DNA of 64,000 bases from Pseudomonadota bacterium (GTDB lineage Bacteria > Pseudomonadota > Gammaproteobacteria > Burkholderiales > Sulfuriferulaceae), in assembly GCA_021845925.1 (NCBI GenBank), contig JAJZUW010000006.1, forward strand, positions 148,436 through 212,435, given 5' to 3'. A model generated the notes under the pieces. The model did not search any database and had not been told where the DNA came from. It saw only the letters and a list, made by a program, of their open reading frames with translations. Both the position numbers and the translations under genes were made by a program. This document shows positions 56,433-64,000 of this stretch, in pieces. Each line of letters starts with the position of its first letter. The first letter of the stretch is position 1.

Positions 56433-57260
56433 ATGGATCCGCACCAGTACTGCCAGAACAAGGCTGCCGCCAGCGGTTCCAGCTTTTACTACAGTTTCCG
56501 GTTTCTTCCGGAACAACAACGGCTTGCCATCACTGCCTTCTACGCATTCTGCCGTGAAGTCGATGACGTGGTCGACGAATGCTCGGACACCGGCGTCGCT
56601 CGCCGCAAGCTGGACTGGTGGCGTGAGGAAGTCGCCCGCATGTATGACGGGAAACCAGAACACCCGGTCTGTCTGGCTCTGGCCAACCAAACCAGTCAAA
56701 TTCCGCAGTCTTCATTGCTCGAGATCATTGACGGCATGCAGATGGACCTTGAACTGGCCCGCTACAACCACTATGAAGACCTCAAACTGTATTGTCACCG
56801 TGTCGCGGGCGTGGTTGGCGAGATCTCTGCCCGACTGTTCGGTTTCAGCAATCCGAAAACCCTTGAATATGCCAACACGCTTGGCATCGCTTTCCAGCTG
56901 ACCAACATCATACGGGATGTGGGCGAAGATGCGCGGCGCAACCGCATCTACCTGCCGGTCGACGAATTGCAGCAGTTTGGCGTACCGGCACGCGACATCC
57001 TCACCGGGCAGCACAGCGATGCCTTTGCCCGGCTGATGGAATTCCAGTACCAGCGCGCCAGCCAGCTGTATGACGAAGCCCTTTCCCTGCTGCCTGACGA
57101 AGACCGTAAAAAACAGAAAACCGGTCTGATCATGGCAGCCATCTATCGCACCCTGCTGGATGAAATCCGCGCCAGCCAGTATGAAGTTCTCAATGCCCGC
57201 ATCAGCCTGACCCCATTGCGCAAACTTTGGCTGGCCTGGCGAACCTGGATGCGCGACTGA
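56433..57260 (+). CDS. hpnD: Presqualene diphosphate synthase HpnD
   Basis: This 275-residue enzyme joins two farnesyl diphosphate molecules. Motifs are YYSFRFLPEQQRLAITAFYA, the first aspartate motif CREVDDVVDECSD and the second QLTNIIRDVGEDARRNRIYL. Substrates are bound through Mg2+. Its stop overlaps the hpnE start (TGATG), so hpnC, hpnD and hpnE are translated as a unit. Confidence 0.93.
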   Translation: MDPHQYCQNKAAASGSSFYYSFRFLPEQQRLAITAFYAFCREVDDVVDECSDTGVARRKLDWWREEVARMYDGKPEHPVCLALANQTSQIPQSSLLEIIDGMQMDLELARYNHYEDLKLYCHRVAGVVGEISARLFGFSNPKTLEYANTLGIAFQLTNIIRDVGEDARRNRIYLPVDELQQFGVPARDILTGQHSDAFARLMEFQYQRASQLYDEALSLLPDEDRKKQKTGLIMAAIYRTLLDEIRASQYEVLNARISLTPLRKLWLAWRTWMRD

Positions 57261-58522
57261 TGCCGCAAGGCGTTGCCATTATCGGAGCTGGCTGGGCCGG
57301 ACTGTCCGCAGCGCTCACCCTGTCCCGCCACTCGATTCCTGTCACACTCTACGAAGCCGGTCGCCAGCCTGGTGGTCGCGCCCGCAGCGTCAACCTGCCT
57401 GGTTTCGCCGGACCGCTCGACAATGGCCAGCACATTCTGCTGGGCGCCTACCACCAGACGCTCGACCTGATCCGGACCGTCAATCCGCAACCTGCCTGGC
57501 ACAGAACCAGGCTGCAGCTGAACATCGCCGGCGGATTATCCTTGTCGGCTCCGGCACTGCCAGCCCCATTGCACAGTCTGATGGCACTGCTCAACGCAAA
57601 AGGACTGTCGTGGCAGGAACGCAGGCAGGCCATCGGGTTCATGTGGCGCTGGCAACGACGTGGATTTGCTGTCCCAGGCAACATGACGGTTGATGAACTG
57701 TTGACCAGCCAGTCCGAACGGCTGAAACGGGAATTGTGGGAACCGCTGTGTCTGGCGACGCTCAATACGCCACTGACCATCGCGTCCGGCCAGGTATTTC
57801 TCAATGTGCTGCGCGACAGTCTGACCCGCAAACAGACAGACAGCGACCTGATCATTCCGGGCTGTGATCTTGGCGCCCTTTTTCCGGAACCGGCAGTCCG
57901 TTACCTGGTAGCACAAGGCCATGATATCCGGCTGGGTACCCGGGTGACTCATATTAGCCGTCAGGACAATGGCTTTCTGGTTAACGGTTGTGCCCATGAG
58001 CACGTGATCTGCGCAACGGCCCCCTGGCATGCCGCCACGTTCGCGCGCCAGCTGTCCATGCCGGAACTGGCAAATCAGCTGCAGACACTAGGTTCGCAGG
58101 CCATTGCCACTGTCTGGCTGCAGTACGCGGCACAGGTGCGGCTACCGCACATGATGACCGGATTGACCGGCACCCTGTCACAGTGGGTTTTCGATCGCGG
58201 TCAAAGCCATGACCAGCCCGGGCTGGTTGCCGTCGTCATCAGCGCAGCGCCTGCCATCGACAACAGCACGCTTGCCAGCAGGGTCAGCCAGGAATTGCAC
58301 CAGCATCTCGGCCTGCCGGCGAAGCCGGATCACGTGCGGGTGATTTGTGAACAGCGCGCCACGTTTTCCTGCACCGCAGCATTGCAACGTCCAGACAACA
58401 TCACACCTGTTCCCGGCTGGTATCTTGCCGGCGACTACACTGCGTCACCATATCCCGCCACGCTGGAAGCCGCCTGTCAAAGCGGGGTACAATGCGCAAT
58501 TCATCTTTTGCGACAACCATGA
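57260..58522 (+). CDS. hpnE: Squalene-associated FAD-dependent oxidoreductase HpnE
   Basis: This 420-residue flavoprotein of the amine-oxidase/carotenoid-desaturase type reduces hydroxysqualene to squalene. The FAD-binding N-terminus VAIIGAGWAGLSAALTLSRH and RQPGGRARSVNLPGF, the GPLDNGQHILLGAY signature and the C-terminal FAD segment YLAGDYTASPYPATLEAACQ are present. No squalene-hopene cyclase (shc) is found in this window, so the end use of squalene is not shown. ATG 57260 overlaps the hpnD stop; a longer frame is rejected. Confidence 0.92.
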   Translation: MPQGVAIIGAGWAGLSAALTLSRHSIPVTLYEAGRQPGGRARSVNLPGFAGPLDNGQHILLGAYHQTLDLIRTVNPQPAWHRTRLQLNIAGGLSLSAPALPAPLHSLMALLNAKGLSWQERRQAIGFMWRWQRRGFAVPGNMTVDELLTSQSERLKRELWEPLCLATLNTPLTIASGQVFLNVLRDSLTRKQTDSDLIIPGCDLGALFPEPAVRYLVAQGHDIRLGTRVTHISRQDNGFLVNGCAHEHVICATAPWHAATFARQLSMPELANQLQTLGSQAIATVWLQYAAQVRLPHMMTGLTGTLSQWVFDRGQSHDQPGLVAVVISAAPAIDNSTLASRVSQELHQHLGLPAKPDHVRVICEQRATFSCTAALQRPDNITPVPGWYLAGDYTASPYPATLEAACQSGVQCAIHLLRQP

Positions 58523-59271
58523 CTCAAACCATGAAAAACTATCAGGCTCCCCAGGATCTGCTGAAGGATCGTGTCATTCTTGTTACCGGCGCAGGTGACG
58601 GACTCGGCCGCGCCGCCGCGCTTCATTTTGCCGCGCATGGTGCAACTGTCATTCTTCATGGCCGCAATGTCGCCAGACTGGAAGCCGTTTATGATGAAAT
58701 CGAGCAGGCGGGCCACCCACAGGCAGCCATTATCCCGCTTGATCTGGAAAAAGCCGACGACAAGGCATTCGAAGGTCTGGCCGGATCGATCGGACTACAA
58801 TTGAAGCGTCTGGATGGCATCCTGCACAACGCAACTGCCGGACAGACACCCATGCCGCTCGAACTGCACACCATCGAACACTGGATGACCATGTTCCGGG
58901 TCAATGTGGCTGCGCCCGCCGCCATCAACCGGGCCTGTCTGCCACTGCTGAAACAGTCGCCCTCCGCTTCTGTCATCATGACCGGAGAAAGCCACGGCCA
59001 TACACCAACTGCCTTCTGGGGCGCCTACGCCATCAGCAAGGCCGCGATCGAAACCACGGTGCAAATCTGGAACCAGGAACTGGAAAACCTGCATCCCAAT
59101 GTCAGGTTCAACGCACTGATACCCGGGCCGGTCAATACCCGTCTGCGTCGCAAGACTCATCCTGGCGAAGATCACGCAAGCCTGCCCCAGCCAGATGACC
59201 TGATGCCAGCCTACCTGTGGCTGATGGGGGATGACAGTCGCGACGTTCGCGGCCAGAGTGTTGTGCTCTGA
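58519..59271 (+). CDS. YciK-like short-chain dehydrogenase
   Basis: This 250-residue SDR has ILVTGAGDGLGRAAALHFAA as cofactor motif (about 23-42), DGILHNATAG and the catalytic YAISK tetrad part in FWGAYAISKAA. The serine position appears as SVIMTGESHG. The overall pattern, including NYQAPQDLLKDR at the start and LMPAYLWLMGDDSRDVRGQS at the end, is close to E. coli YciK, whose substrate is unknown. ATG 58519 overlaps the hpnE stop (ATGA), linking it to the squalene operon. The start at 58531 is also possible. Confidence 0.85.
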   Translation: MTQTMKNYQAPQDLLKDRVILVTGAGDGLGRAAALHFAAHGATVILHGRNVARLEAVYDEIEQAGHPQAAIIPLDLEKADDKAFEGLAGSIGLQLKRLDGILHNATAGQTPMPLELHTIEHWMTMFRVNVAAPAAINRACLPLLKQSPSASVIMTGESHGHTPTAFWGAYAISKAAIETTVQIWNQELENLHPNVRFNALIPGPVNTRLRRKTHPGEDHASLPQPDDLMPAYLWLMGDDSRDVRGQSVVL

Positions 59272-59279
59272 CACGCATC

Positions 59280-60347
59280 ATGCTGCCTGACATTCTTGTT
59301 CTGGGTGGAGGCATATCGGGACTGGCGAGCGCACTCCGCCTGCAACAGGAAGGCCTGCGCGTCACGATTGTCGAACGCAATCAGACCGGCCGTGAATCAT
59401 CATGGGCTGGCGGCGGCATTCTGTCGCCGTTGTTACCGTGGCACTACACCGAACCGGTCAACCAGCTTTGTGATGCCTCTGGCAGACAGTACGGTGAATG
59501 GCTGGCCGCCTTGCGTGAAGATGCCGAAACCGACCCGGAGTTCTGGCCTTGCGGCATGCGCATCCTGCCGGCAGCCGACCATACCGTCACCATGCCGGAT
59601 CAAACCGCCTGCGGCAGCATCCATCGGATTGAACAGCAGAACAACACGTTGCTGATGCCGGATATTGCCCAGGCGCGCAATTCGAGACTTATACGCACTC
59701 TGCGCGAAGCCGTGCTGAAACGAGGCATTCAACTCATTGAAGGCAGCGGTGATGTCCGGCTTGTGGCAGATCAGAACAGAATCACCCATGCTGTGTCAGC
59801 TACCGAACAATATCAGGCTGGTCACTACCTGATCACTGCAGGTGCCTGGAGCAACCAGCCAGCCTCTTTTGCACCCACATCACGCAAAATCGAACCAGTT
59901 CGCGGCCAGATGCTGCTGTTTTATCAGCCCGGCCTGCTGAACGAAATTCTGTTCAGTGCGGGCACCTATCTGATTCCACGCCGGGACGGTCACATACTGG
60001 CCGGCAGCACGCTCGAATACGTCGGTTTCGACAAATCCACCACCGCTACGGCGTTCAATCAGTTACTGGCGCAAGCCACCAGCATGCTGCCAGCACTGGC
60101 CGGATCGCCCGTCATTCAGCACTGGAGCGGACTCAGACCCGGATCACCAGACAATATTCCTACCATTTCACGCCACCCGTCCATACAGAACCTGAGCATG
60201 AATGCAGGTCATTTCCGTTATGGCGTCACCATGGCACCGGCGGCAGCAGAACTGATCACCGATCTGTTGCTGGGCCGCCAGAGCAGTCTCGACGCGACTG
60301 CATACCAGTGGATTTCTCCTCCAGACACTGCCAACAGCCGTACTTGA
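59280..60347 (+). CDS. thiO: Glycine oxidase ThiO-like flavoprotein
   Basis: This 355-residue protein of the DAO/glycine oxidase family has the FAD motif ILVLGGGISGLASALRLQ (about 5-22), ESSWAGGGILSPLLPWHY and the C-terminal segment HWSGLRPGSPDNIPTIS and GHFRYGVTMAPAAAEL. ThiO makes dehydroglycine for the thiazole of thiamine, but no thiG, thiS or thiE is adjacent, so the assignment is by family. It starts eight bases after the SDR gene, continuing the same transcription unit. Confidence 0.85.
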   Translation: MLPDILVLGGGISGLASALRLQQEGLRVTIVERNQTGRESSWAGGGILSPLLPWHYTEPVNQLCDASGRQYGEWLAALREDAETDPEFWPCGMRILPAADHTVTMPDQTACGSIHRIEQQNNTLLMPDIAQARNSRLIRTLREAVLKRGIQLIEGSGDVRLVADQNRITHAVSATEQYQAGHYLITAGAWSNQPASFAPTSRKIEPVRGQMLLFYQPGLLNEILFSAGTYLIPRRDGHILAGSTLEYVGFDKSTTATAFNQLLAQATSMLPALAGSPVIQHWSGLRPGSPDNIPTISRHPSIQNLSMNAGHFRYGVTMAPAAAELITDLLLGRQSSLDATAYQWISPPDTANSRT

Positions 60348-60432
60348 CAGCCGCCTGACCCTCACTCATGCTGTGCAGCAGATGGTTTCACTGCCGGCAG
60401 GGCAGTTATTTCGATTGAAGTGGAGGACGGCA

Positions 60433-60855
60433 ATGGCAGACATGCAGCTGTGGTTTCTTGCCACTGGCATGCTGATGATCGGTGAAATGCTGACCGGTAC
60501 TTTCTACCTGCTGGTCATTGGCATTGCCTTTGCCATCACGGGGCTGACGGCATGGCAGCACTGGCCATACTGGGCACAGTTTGCTGTCGCCATCACACTC
60601 ACACTAACCAATATTGCCCTGTTGCGCAGACAGCGCAAAAATGGGAACCTTCGCATCAGCCAGAGTCTTGATACCGGCCAGCCTGTCGAAATCATCCAGT
60701 GGTTGTCAGATACCCATGCACGCGTCCGCTATCGCGGCACGGAGTGGAATGCCCAACTGGCCGAACACGCCAGCAGCCAGTCCGACCGATACACCATTCG
60801 TGACATTGAAGGCAGCACCCTGATTATTGAAAACAGTCCTGCCACCGGAGCCTGA
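60433..60855 (+). CDS. NfeD-family membrane protein
   Basis: This 140-residue protein has two or three N-terminal helices (about 4-22, 28-46, 50-68, MIGEMLTGTFYLLVIGIAFA) and a C-terminal OB-fold domain (about 85-135, GQPVEIIQWLSDTHARVRYR). NfeD proteins are partners of SPFH proteins and are usually encoded next to them, as here and as in E. coli ybbJ. GGAGG is well placed before ATG 60433, whereas the open frame back to 60373 is leader. Confidence 0.88.
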   Translation: MADMQLWFLATGMLMIGEMLTGTFYLLVIGIAFAITGLTAWQHWPYWAQFAVAITLTLTNIALLRRQRKNGNLRISQSLDTGQPVEIIQWLSDTHARVRYRGTEWNAQLAEHASSQSDRYTIRDIEGSTLIIENSPATGA

Positions 60856-60857
60856 AC

Positions 60858-61778
60858 ATGGAATTTGTGTTGCTGCTTGCATTGATTGTCGCTATTGTTT
60901 TTGCCGCCAATGCGGTGAAAATCGTTCCTCAGCAACATGCGTGGGTCGTGGAACGACTGGGGCGCTATTACGGCAGCCTGTCTCCCGGCCTGAACATTGT
61001 GTTGCCATTTGTGGATCGCATTGCCTATCGCCATGAACTCAAGGAAGTACCACTCGATGTAGCGCCACAGGTGTGTATCACGCGAGACAACACCCAGGTT
61101 CAGATCGATGGCGTCCTGTTCTACCAGATCACCGATCCAATGCGCGCCAGCTATGGCACTGCCAACTACCAGATGGCGGTTGTCCAGCTGGCACAAACCA
61201 GCCTGCGTTCGGAGTGCGGCAAACGGGAACTGGATCGCCTGCTGGAAGAGCGCAACGACATCAACCTGGCTGTGATTGCCGCACTGGATGAAGCCAGTCC
61301 CAACTGGGGTGTCAAAGTGTTGCGCTACGAAATTCGCGACATCACGCCACCCGACAATGTGTTGCGCGCCATGCAGAGCCAGATTACCGCAGAACGCGAA
61401 AAACGCGCCAGAATCGCACAGTCGGAAGGCAAGCGCCAGGAAGAAATCAATCTCGCCGAAGGATCGATGACAGCAGCCATCCGCAATTCGGAAGGACAAA
61501 TGCAGGCTGCCATCAACCGTGCGCAAGGCGAGGCGCAGGCGATGCTCCTGACTGCGCAGGCGACCGCAGATGCGCTACGCACCATCAGTTCCGCCCTGGC
61601 GGAGCCCGGCAGCCTGCAAGCCGTGAATCTGCGCGTGGCCGAACAGTACATTGCCGCATTCAACCAGGTTGCCCGCACCGGCAACACACTCATTCTTCCT
61701 GCCGATCTGTCCGGCATCGGCTCAATGGTCTCCAGCGCACTGGCCATCATCAAGCAGCAACAGGATGGAACAACCTGA
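60858..61778 (+). CDS. SPFH/stomatin-family membrane scaffold protein (QmcA-like)
   Basis: This 306-residue protein has an N-terminal membrane helix (about 2-20), then the SPFH/band-7 domain (about 25-190, VPQQHAWVVERLGRYYGSLS, LDVAPQVCITRDNTQVQIDG). A coiled coil rich in Glu/Ala/Gln follows (about 195-260, QITAEREKRARIAQSEGKRQ). Size and NfeD pairing match E. coli QmcA. SPFH proteins form ring-like assemblies around membrane proteases or lipid microdomains. GGAG is upstream of ATG 60858. It is the last gene of the squalene-to-SPFH array. Confidence 0.92.
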   Translation: MEFVLLLALIVAIVFAANAVKIVPQQHAWVVERLGRYYGSLSPGLNIVLPFVDRIAYRHELKEVPLDVAPQVCITRDNTQVQIDGVLFYQITDPMRASYGTANYQMAVVQLAQTSLRSECGKRELDRLLEERNDINLAVIAALDEASPNWGVKVLRYEIRDITPPDNVLRAMQSQITAEREKRARIAQSEGKRQEEINLAEGSMTAAIRNSEGQMQAAINRAQGEAQAMLLTAQATADALRTISSALAEPGSLQAVNLRVAEQYIAAFNQVARTGNTLILPADLSGIGSMVSSALAIIKQQQDGTT

Positions 61779-61899
61779 CCATTGCAACATATGATGCTTC
61801 AATACAACAACTTGCGCAAACGAACACATGACAGCATGAACTCTGTTATGATGCTGCAAATGCAACATTCCAATTCAACACAACAAAAGGAAACAAAGC

Positions 61900-62742
61900 A
61901 TGCCAAGTAAAATCCGTCTGGCCGCCGCACTCTCCAGCCTGCTGATCTCTCTGCCTGTTCTGGCGGCAGAAGGCACGACAAACACCATTTTGAACACAAA
62001 CAACCAGTTTCGTGTCGATTACACCAATACCAAGATCGACTATACCGAAACCGGCGGCGCCTATGGCACCATGGGTGGAACACTGGACACCGAAAACGGC
62101 AATGTCAACGGATATCAGATCAGCTTGTCCACCATGCGCAACTGGTTGTTTGGCAATGATTACATTTACCTCCAATACGACCACAGCAATGGCGATACCA
62201 GCTACGTGGGACAGCCAGCCAACAACACAGTCAACACCTATGGGTCTTTGACCGGAACCGACGGCGCCGAGCTTGAAAATTATTTCGCCCGCTATGGCAA
62301 AGGCTTTGCCATCTCCAACGCCATGATGCTGACGCCATATTTTGAACTTGGTCATCACAGCTGGCAGCGTGATGTCAATGCCGGGGAAGTCTATGCCAAC
62401 CGCTGGTATGGCATCGGTCTGCTGGCGCAATACGCTGCCACACAGAAAATGGTCATCACACTGAATGGCATGGTTGGCAACAACTATGGATCGGACATCA
62501 CGGTTGCTGGCACATTTGCCGGATCCCTCCAGAATTCAAGCACATACCGTCTTGGCGCTTCGATGGACTACGCCATCACGCAACAATGGCATGCGAACCT
62601 TGGCGTACAGTACACCAGCTTCAAATACGGATATAGCGGTATGTATCCCATCAGTATAAACAACCAGTTGTACGGAGCCTTTGAACCCAGCAGCACAACA
62701 AACTATACAGTCGTCAAACTGGGTGTCGGTTACAGCTTCTGA
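61900..62742 (+). CDS. Outer-membrane beta-barrel protein of unknown function
   Basis: This 280-residue protein has a signal peptide (about 1-23, cleaved near VLAAEG) and alternating hydrophobic/polar strands such as YLQYDHSNGDTSYVG and MMLTPYFELGHHSWQRDV. It ends in YTVVKLGVGYSF, the C-terminal aromatic that BAM recognises. I do not recognise a known porin family. It lies alone between NfeD/SPFH and a PEP-CTERM gene. A TGTTATGAT element (61844-61852) may be its promoter, and a strong terminator follows. Confidence 0.65.
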   Translation: MPSKIRLAAALSSLLISLPVLAAEGTTNTILNTNNQFRVDYTNTKIDYTETGGAYGTMGGTLDTENGNVNGYQISLSTMRNWLFGNDYIYLQYDHSNGDTSYVGQPANNTVNTYGSLTGTDGAELENYFARYGKGFAISNAMMLTPYFELGHHSWQRDVNAGEVYANRWYGIGLLAQYAATQKMVITLNGMVGNNYGSDITVAGTFAGSLQNSSTYRLGASMDYAITQQWHANLGVQYTSFKYGYSGMYPISINNQLYGAFEPSSTTNYTVVKLGVGYSF

Positions 62743-62766
62743 ATCGCTCATTCAGCGTAGCGAAAT

Positions 62767-62802
62767 GCAACGCCCTCCGGCTTCGGCCAGAGGGCGTTTT
62801 TT
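62767..62802 (+). terminator. Intrinsic terminator after the outer-membrane protein gene
   Basis: CGCCCT and AGGGCG (62771-62776 and 62791-62796) enclose an inner GGC-TTCG-GCC tetraloop stem, followed by six T residues (62797-62802). It begins about 25 bases after the stop. Confidence 0.9.
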
Positions 62803-62966
62803 CTGTCGGAGACACCTCATCGCATTGCCTGCATCAGGCTGAACCTTGATCACCGCCTTACCTGCTGTTATCAAGTGACCCGAAAGTACTATTGTCAGAA
62901 TCAACCAGATCACTGATGATGCACGCCATATGACAAATTCTCCACCAGCAACCTGAAAAGTTAATC

Positions 62967-63743
62967 ATGACATCTCAAATTCGCTTGCACAGTATCACTC
63001 TGGCAGCCCTGCTGGCTGGTCTGGTCACCAGCCAGACTGCAGTGTCCCAGACCATTACCATGACATACAATAAATCAGCCAATTTCGGCTACGGTGCAGT
63101 CGGTTACGGCTCGGGCAAGATTTCGCCAAATCCCATCAATCCTGGTCCCTTTGCCACAACAACACAGGCTTCAGGCAAGGTTATCAGCGCAGGCATTGGC
63201 GGTGACAATTTCAAGACGACGCAAACCGGTTTTGATTTCTCCAAAAAAGGCACGTTCAACACCTGGTGCGTGGATATTACCCACTGGCTGAAAACCAGCG
63301 GTTCAGTTGTCTATACGATCGATCCAGCACTGAATGTACTCACCAGCACCTTTGGCAACACTCGTGTCAGCAATCTGGAATTGCTGGCGGATGAGCAATA
63401 CGCTGGACTGAAAACAAAAACTGATTCTGCGGCCTTTCAGCTGGCAACATGGGCGATCATGTTTGGCAGCACGAACACAAATGGCCGTTACGAACTCCAG
63501 AGCCCGACTTACTACGCCACATCTGACAGCACGGGATACAGCCAGGCACAAACCTGGCTCAATGAACTTGGCGGAGTGAAAAAAAGCGGGAATTACAAGA
63601 TGACGTATCTGTACACTCCCGATCACAGCTCGCAGAATCTGGTCACGTTTACGGCTTCCGCTGTACCGGAACCCGCCAACGGAGCACTGTTGCTGATCGG
63701 CCTGGGGACCCTGGCTGTATTTTCCCGTCGCCGCCGTCATTGA
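62967..63743 (+). CDS. PEP-CTERM-anchored secreted protein
   Basis: This 258-residue protein has a signal peptide (about 1-28, ITLAALLAGLVTSQTAVSQ), an extracellular body (about 29-228) and a clear PEP-CTERM tail: VPEPANGALLLIGLGTLAVF, then SRRRRH. The body has one cysteine and reads TWCVDITHWLKTSG, like other PEP-CTERM proteins with a WCVD segment. The tail implies sorting by exosortase. It is transcribed alone and is followed by a bidirectional terminator shared with the 5S rRNA. Confidence 0.9.
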   Translation: MTSQIRLHSITLAALLAGLVTSQTAVSQTITMTYNKSANFGYGAVGYGSGKISPNPINPGPFATTTQASGKVISAGIGGDNFKTTQTGFDFSKKGTFNTWCVDITHWLKTSGSVVYTIDPALNVLTSTFGNTRVSNLELLADEQYAGLKTKTDSAAFQLATWAIMFGSTNTNGRYELQSPTYYATSDSTGYSQAQTWLNELGGVKKSGNYKMTYLYTPDHSSQNLVTFTASAVPEPANGALLLIGLGTLAVFSRRRRH

Positions 63744-63837
63744 AACATGCGGGTCGCCCTGCGCCTGCGACCCACACAGTGCAGACGCAGCGGGCAGATC
63801 AGCCCGGCTCTGTAACGCGAACGCCCCGGATAGGGGC

Positions 63838-63872
63838 AAAAAAAATCCCCGGTACGGAGCCGGGGATTTTTT
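63838..63872. terminator. Bidirectional intrinsic terminator between the PEP-CTERM gene and 5S rRNA
   Basis: AATCCCCGG (63844-63852) and CCGGGGATT (63860-63868) form a nine-base-pair stem with a seven-base loop, flanked by A-runs on the left and T-runs on the right. It can end transcription from either side. Confidence 0.92.
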
Positions 63873-63880
63873 GATGGGGG

Positions 63881-63997
63881 AGTCTGACGATGACCTACTT
63901 TCACATGGGCGAACCACACTATCATCGGCGCTGTTCCGTTTCACGGCCCTGTTCGGGATGGGAAGGGGTGGGACCAGAACGCTATGGTCGTCAGACA
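63881..63997 (-). rRNA. rrf: 5S ribosomal RNA
   Basis: About 117 nt on the minus strand, beginning GTCTGACGACCATAGCG and ending CATCGTCAGAC. Terminal complementarity GTCTGACGA/TCGTCAGAC closes helix I. Internal conserved parts include CCCATCCCGAACAG and CGCCGATGATAGTGTGG. The 23S and 16S genes of the operon must lie beyond base 64000. The 3' end is followed by the bidirectional terminator. Confidence 0.95.
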
Positions 63998-64000
63998 TAA

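Overview
The window reads as ordinary chromosome from a Gram-negative betaproteobacterium. Evidence for this is a GyrA whose N-terminus ([20 protein letters not shown]) is of the Burkholderiales/Nitrosomonadales kind, the orders gyrA-serC-pheA-hisC-tyrA and tig-clpP-clpX-lon-hupB, outer-membrane functions (LolCD, a beta-barrel protein, MltD) and a betaproteobacterial-type 5S rRNA. PEP-CTERM proteins, a HiPIP, a phosphoketolase and hpnCDE fit an environmental species. I cannot name genus or species. Genes are dense, often overlap by ATGA or TGATG, and I see no prophage, insertion sequence, integron or CRISPR array.

Layout. 1-8.5 kb: the biotinylated end of an oxaloacetate decarboxylase alpha chain, a Maf/YceF pyrophosphatase, LolDC, a UbiB-like kinase, an NlpC/P60 hydrolase, prfC and a TonB-like membrane protein. 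8.5-17.8 kb (minus strand): gyrA, an M23 peptidase and a bactofilin, then serC-pheA-hisC-DAHP synthase-tyrA, an aromatic amino-acid cluster including a type I-beta DAHP synthase with a regulatory-type N-terminal domain. 17.9-26.9 kb: D-lactate dehydrogenase, a DUF167 protein, psd, a NicO-like membrane protein, htpG behind a near-consensus sigma-32 promoter, an MTA/SAH deaminase and a DedA protein between two related repeat clusters, hslO and a HiPIP. 27-33.2 kb: an MgtC/DUF4010 membrane protein, cbpA-cbpM, and phosphoketolase-ackA, which together convert sugar phosphates to acetyl-phosphate and then acetate plus ATP. 33.2-43 kb: a YafS-like methyltransferase, gloB and mltD (E. coli-like synteny), then a four-gene Yej-type peptide ABC transporter. 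43-54.7 kb: fabI, ppiD, tRNA-Asp, tRNA-Val, hupB, lon, clpX, clpP, tig, a GT-C-like membrane protein and tRNA-Leu. 54.8-64 kb: a PEP-CTERM protein, hpnC-hpnD-hpnE (farnesyl diphosphate to squalene), a YciK-like SDR, thiO, an NfeD/SPFH pair, an orphan outer-membrane barrel, a second PEP-CTERM protein and a minus-strand 5S rRNA whose operon enters from beyond the window.

Working together: protein quality control is strongly represented (htpG, hslO, cbpAM, tig, clpPX, lon, ppiD). Envelope functions recur: lipoprotein export, peptidoglycan hydrolases, bactofilin, phosphatidylethanolamine synthesis, squalene lipids next to an SPFH scaffold, and two PEP-CTERM surface proteins whose exosortase must be encoded elsewhere. 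The metabolic genes (OadA, D-LDH, phosphoketolase, AckA) suggest some fermentative or overflow capacity.

I did not find a clearly new multi-gene system. The most interesting leads are the squalene/SPFH gene array, the unnamed palindromic repeat family, the gyrA-coupled bactofilin/M23 pair, and the hairpin plus heat-shock-like promoter between clpX and lon.
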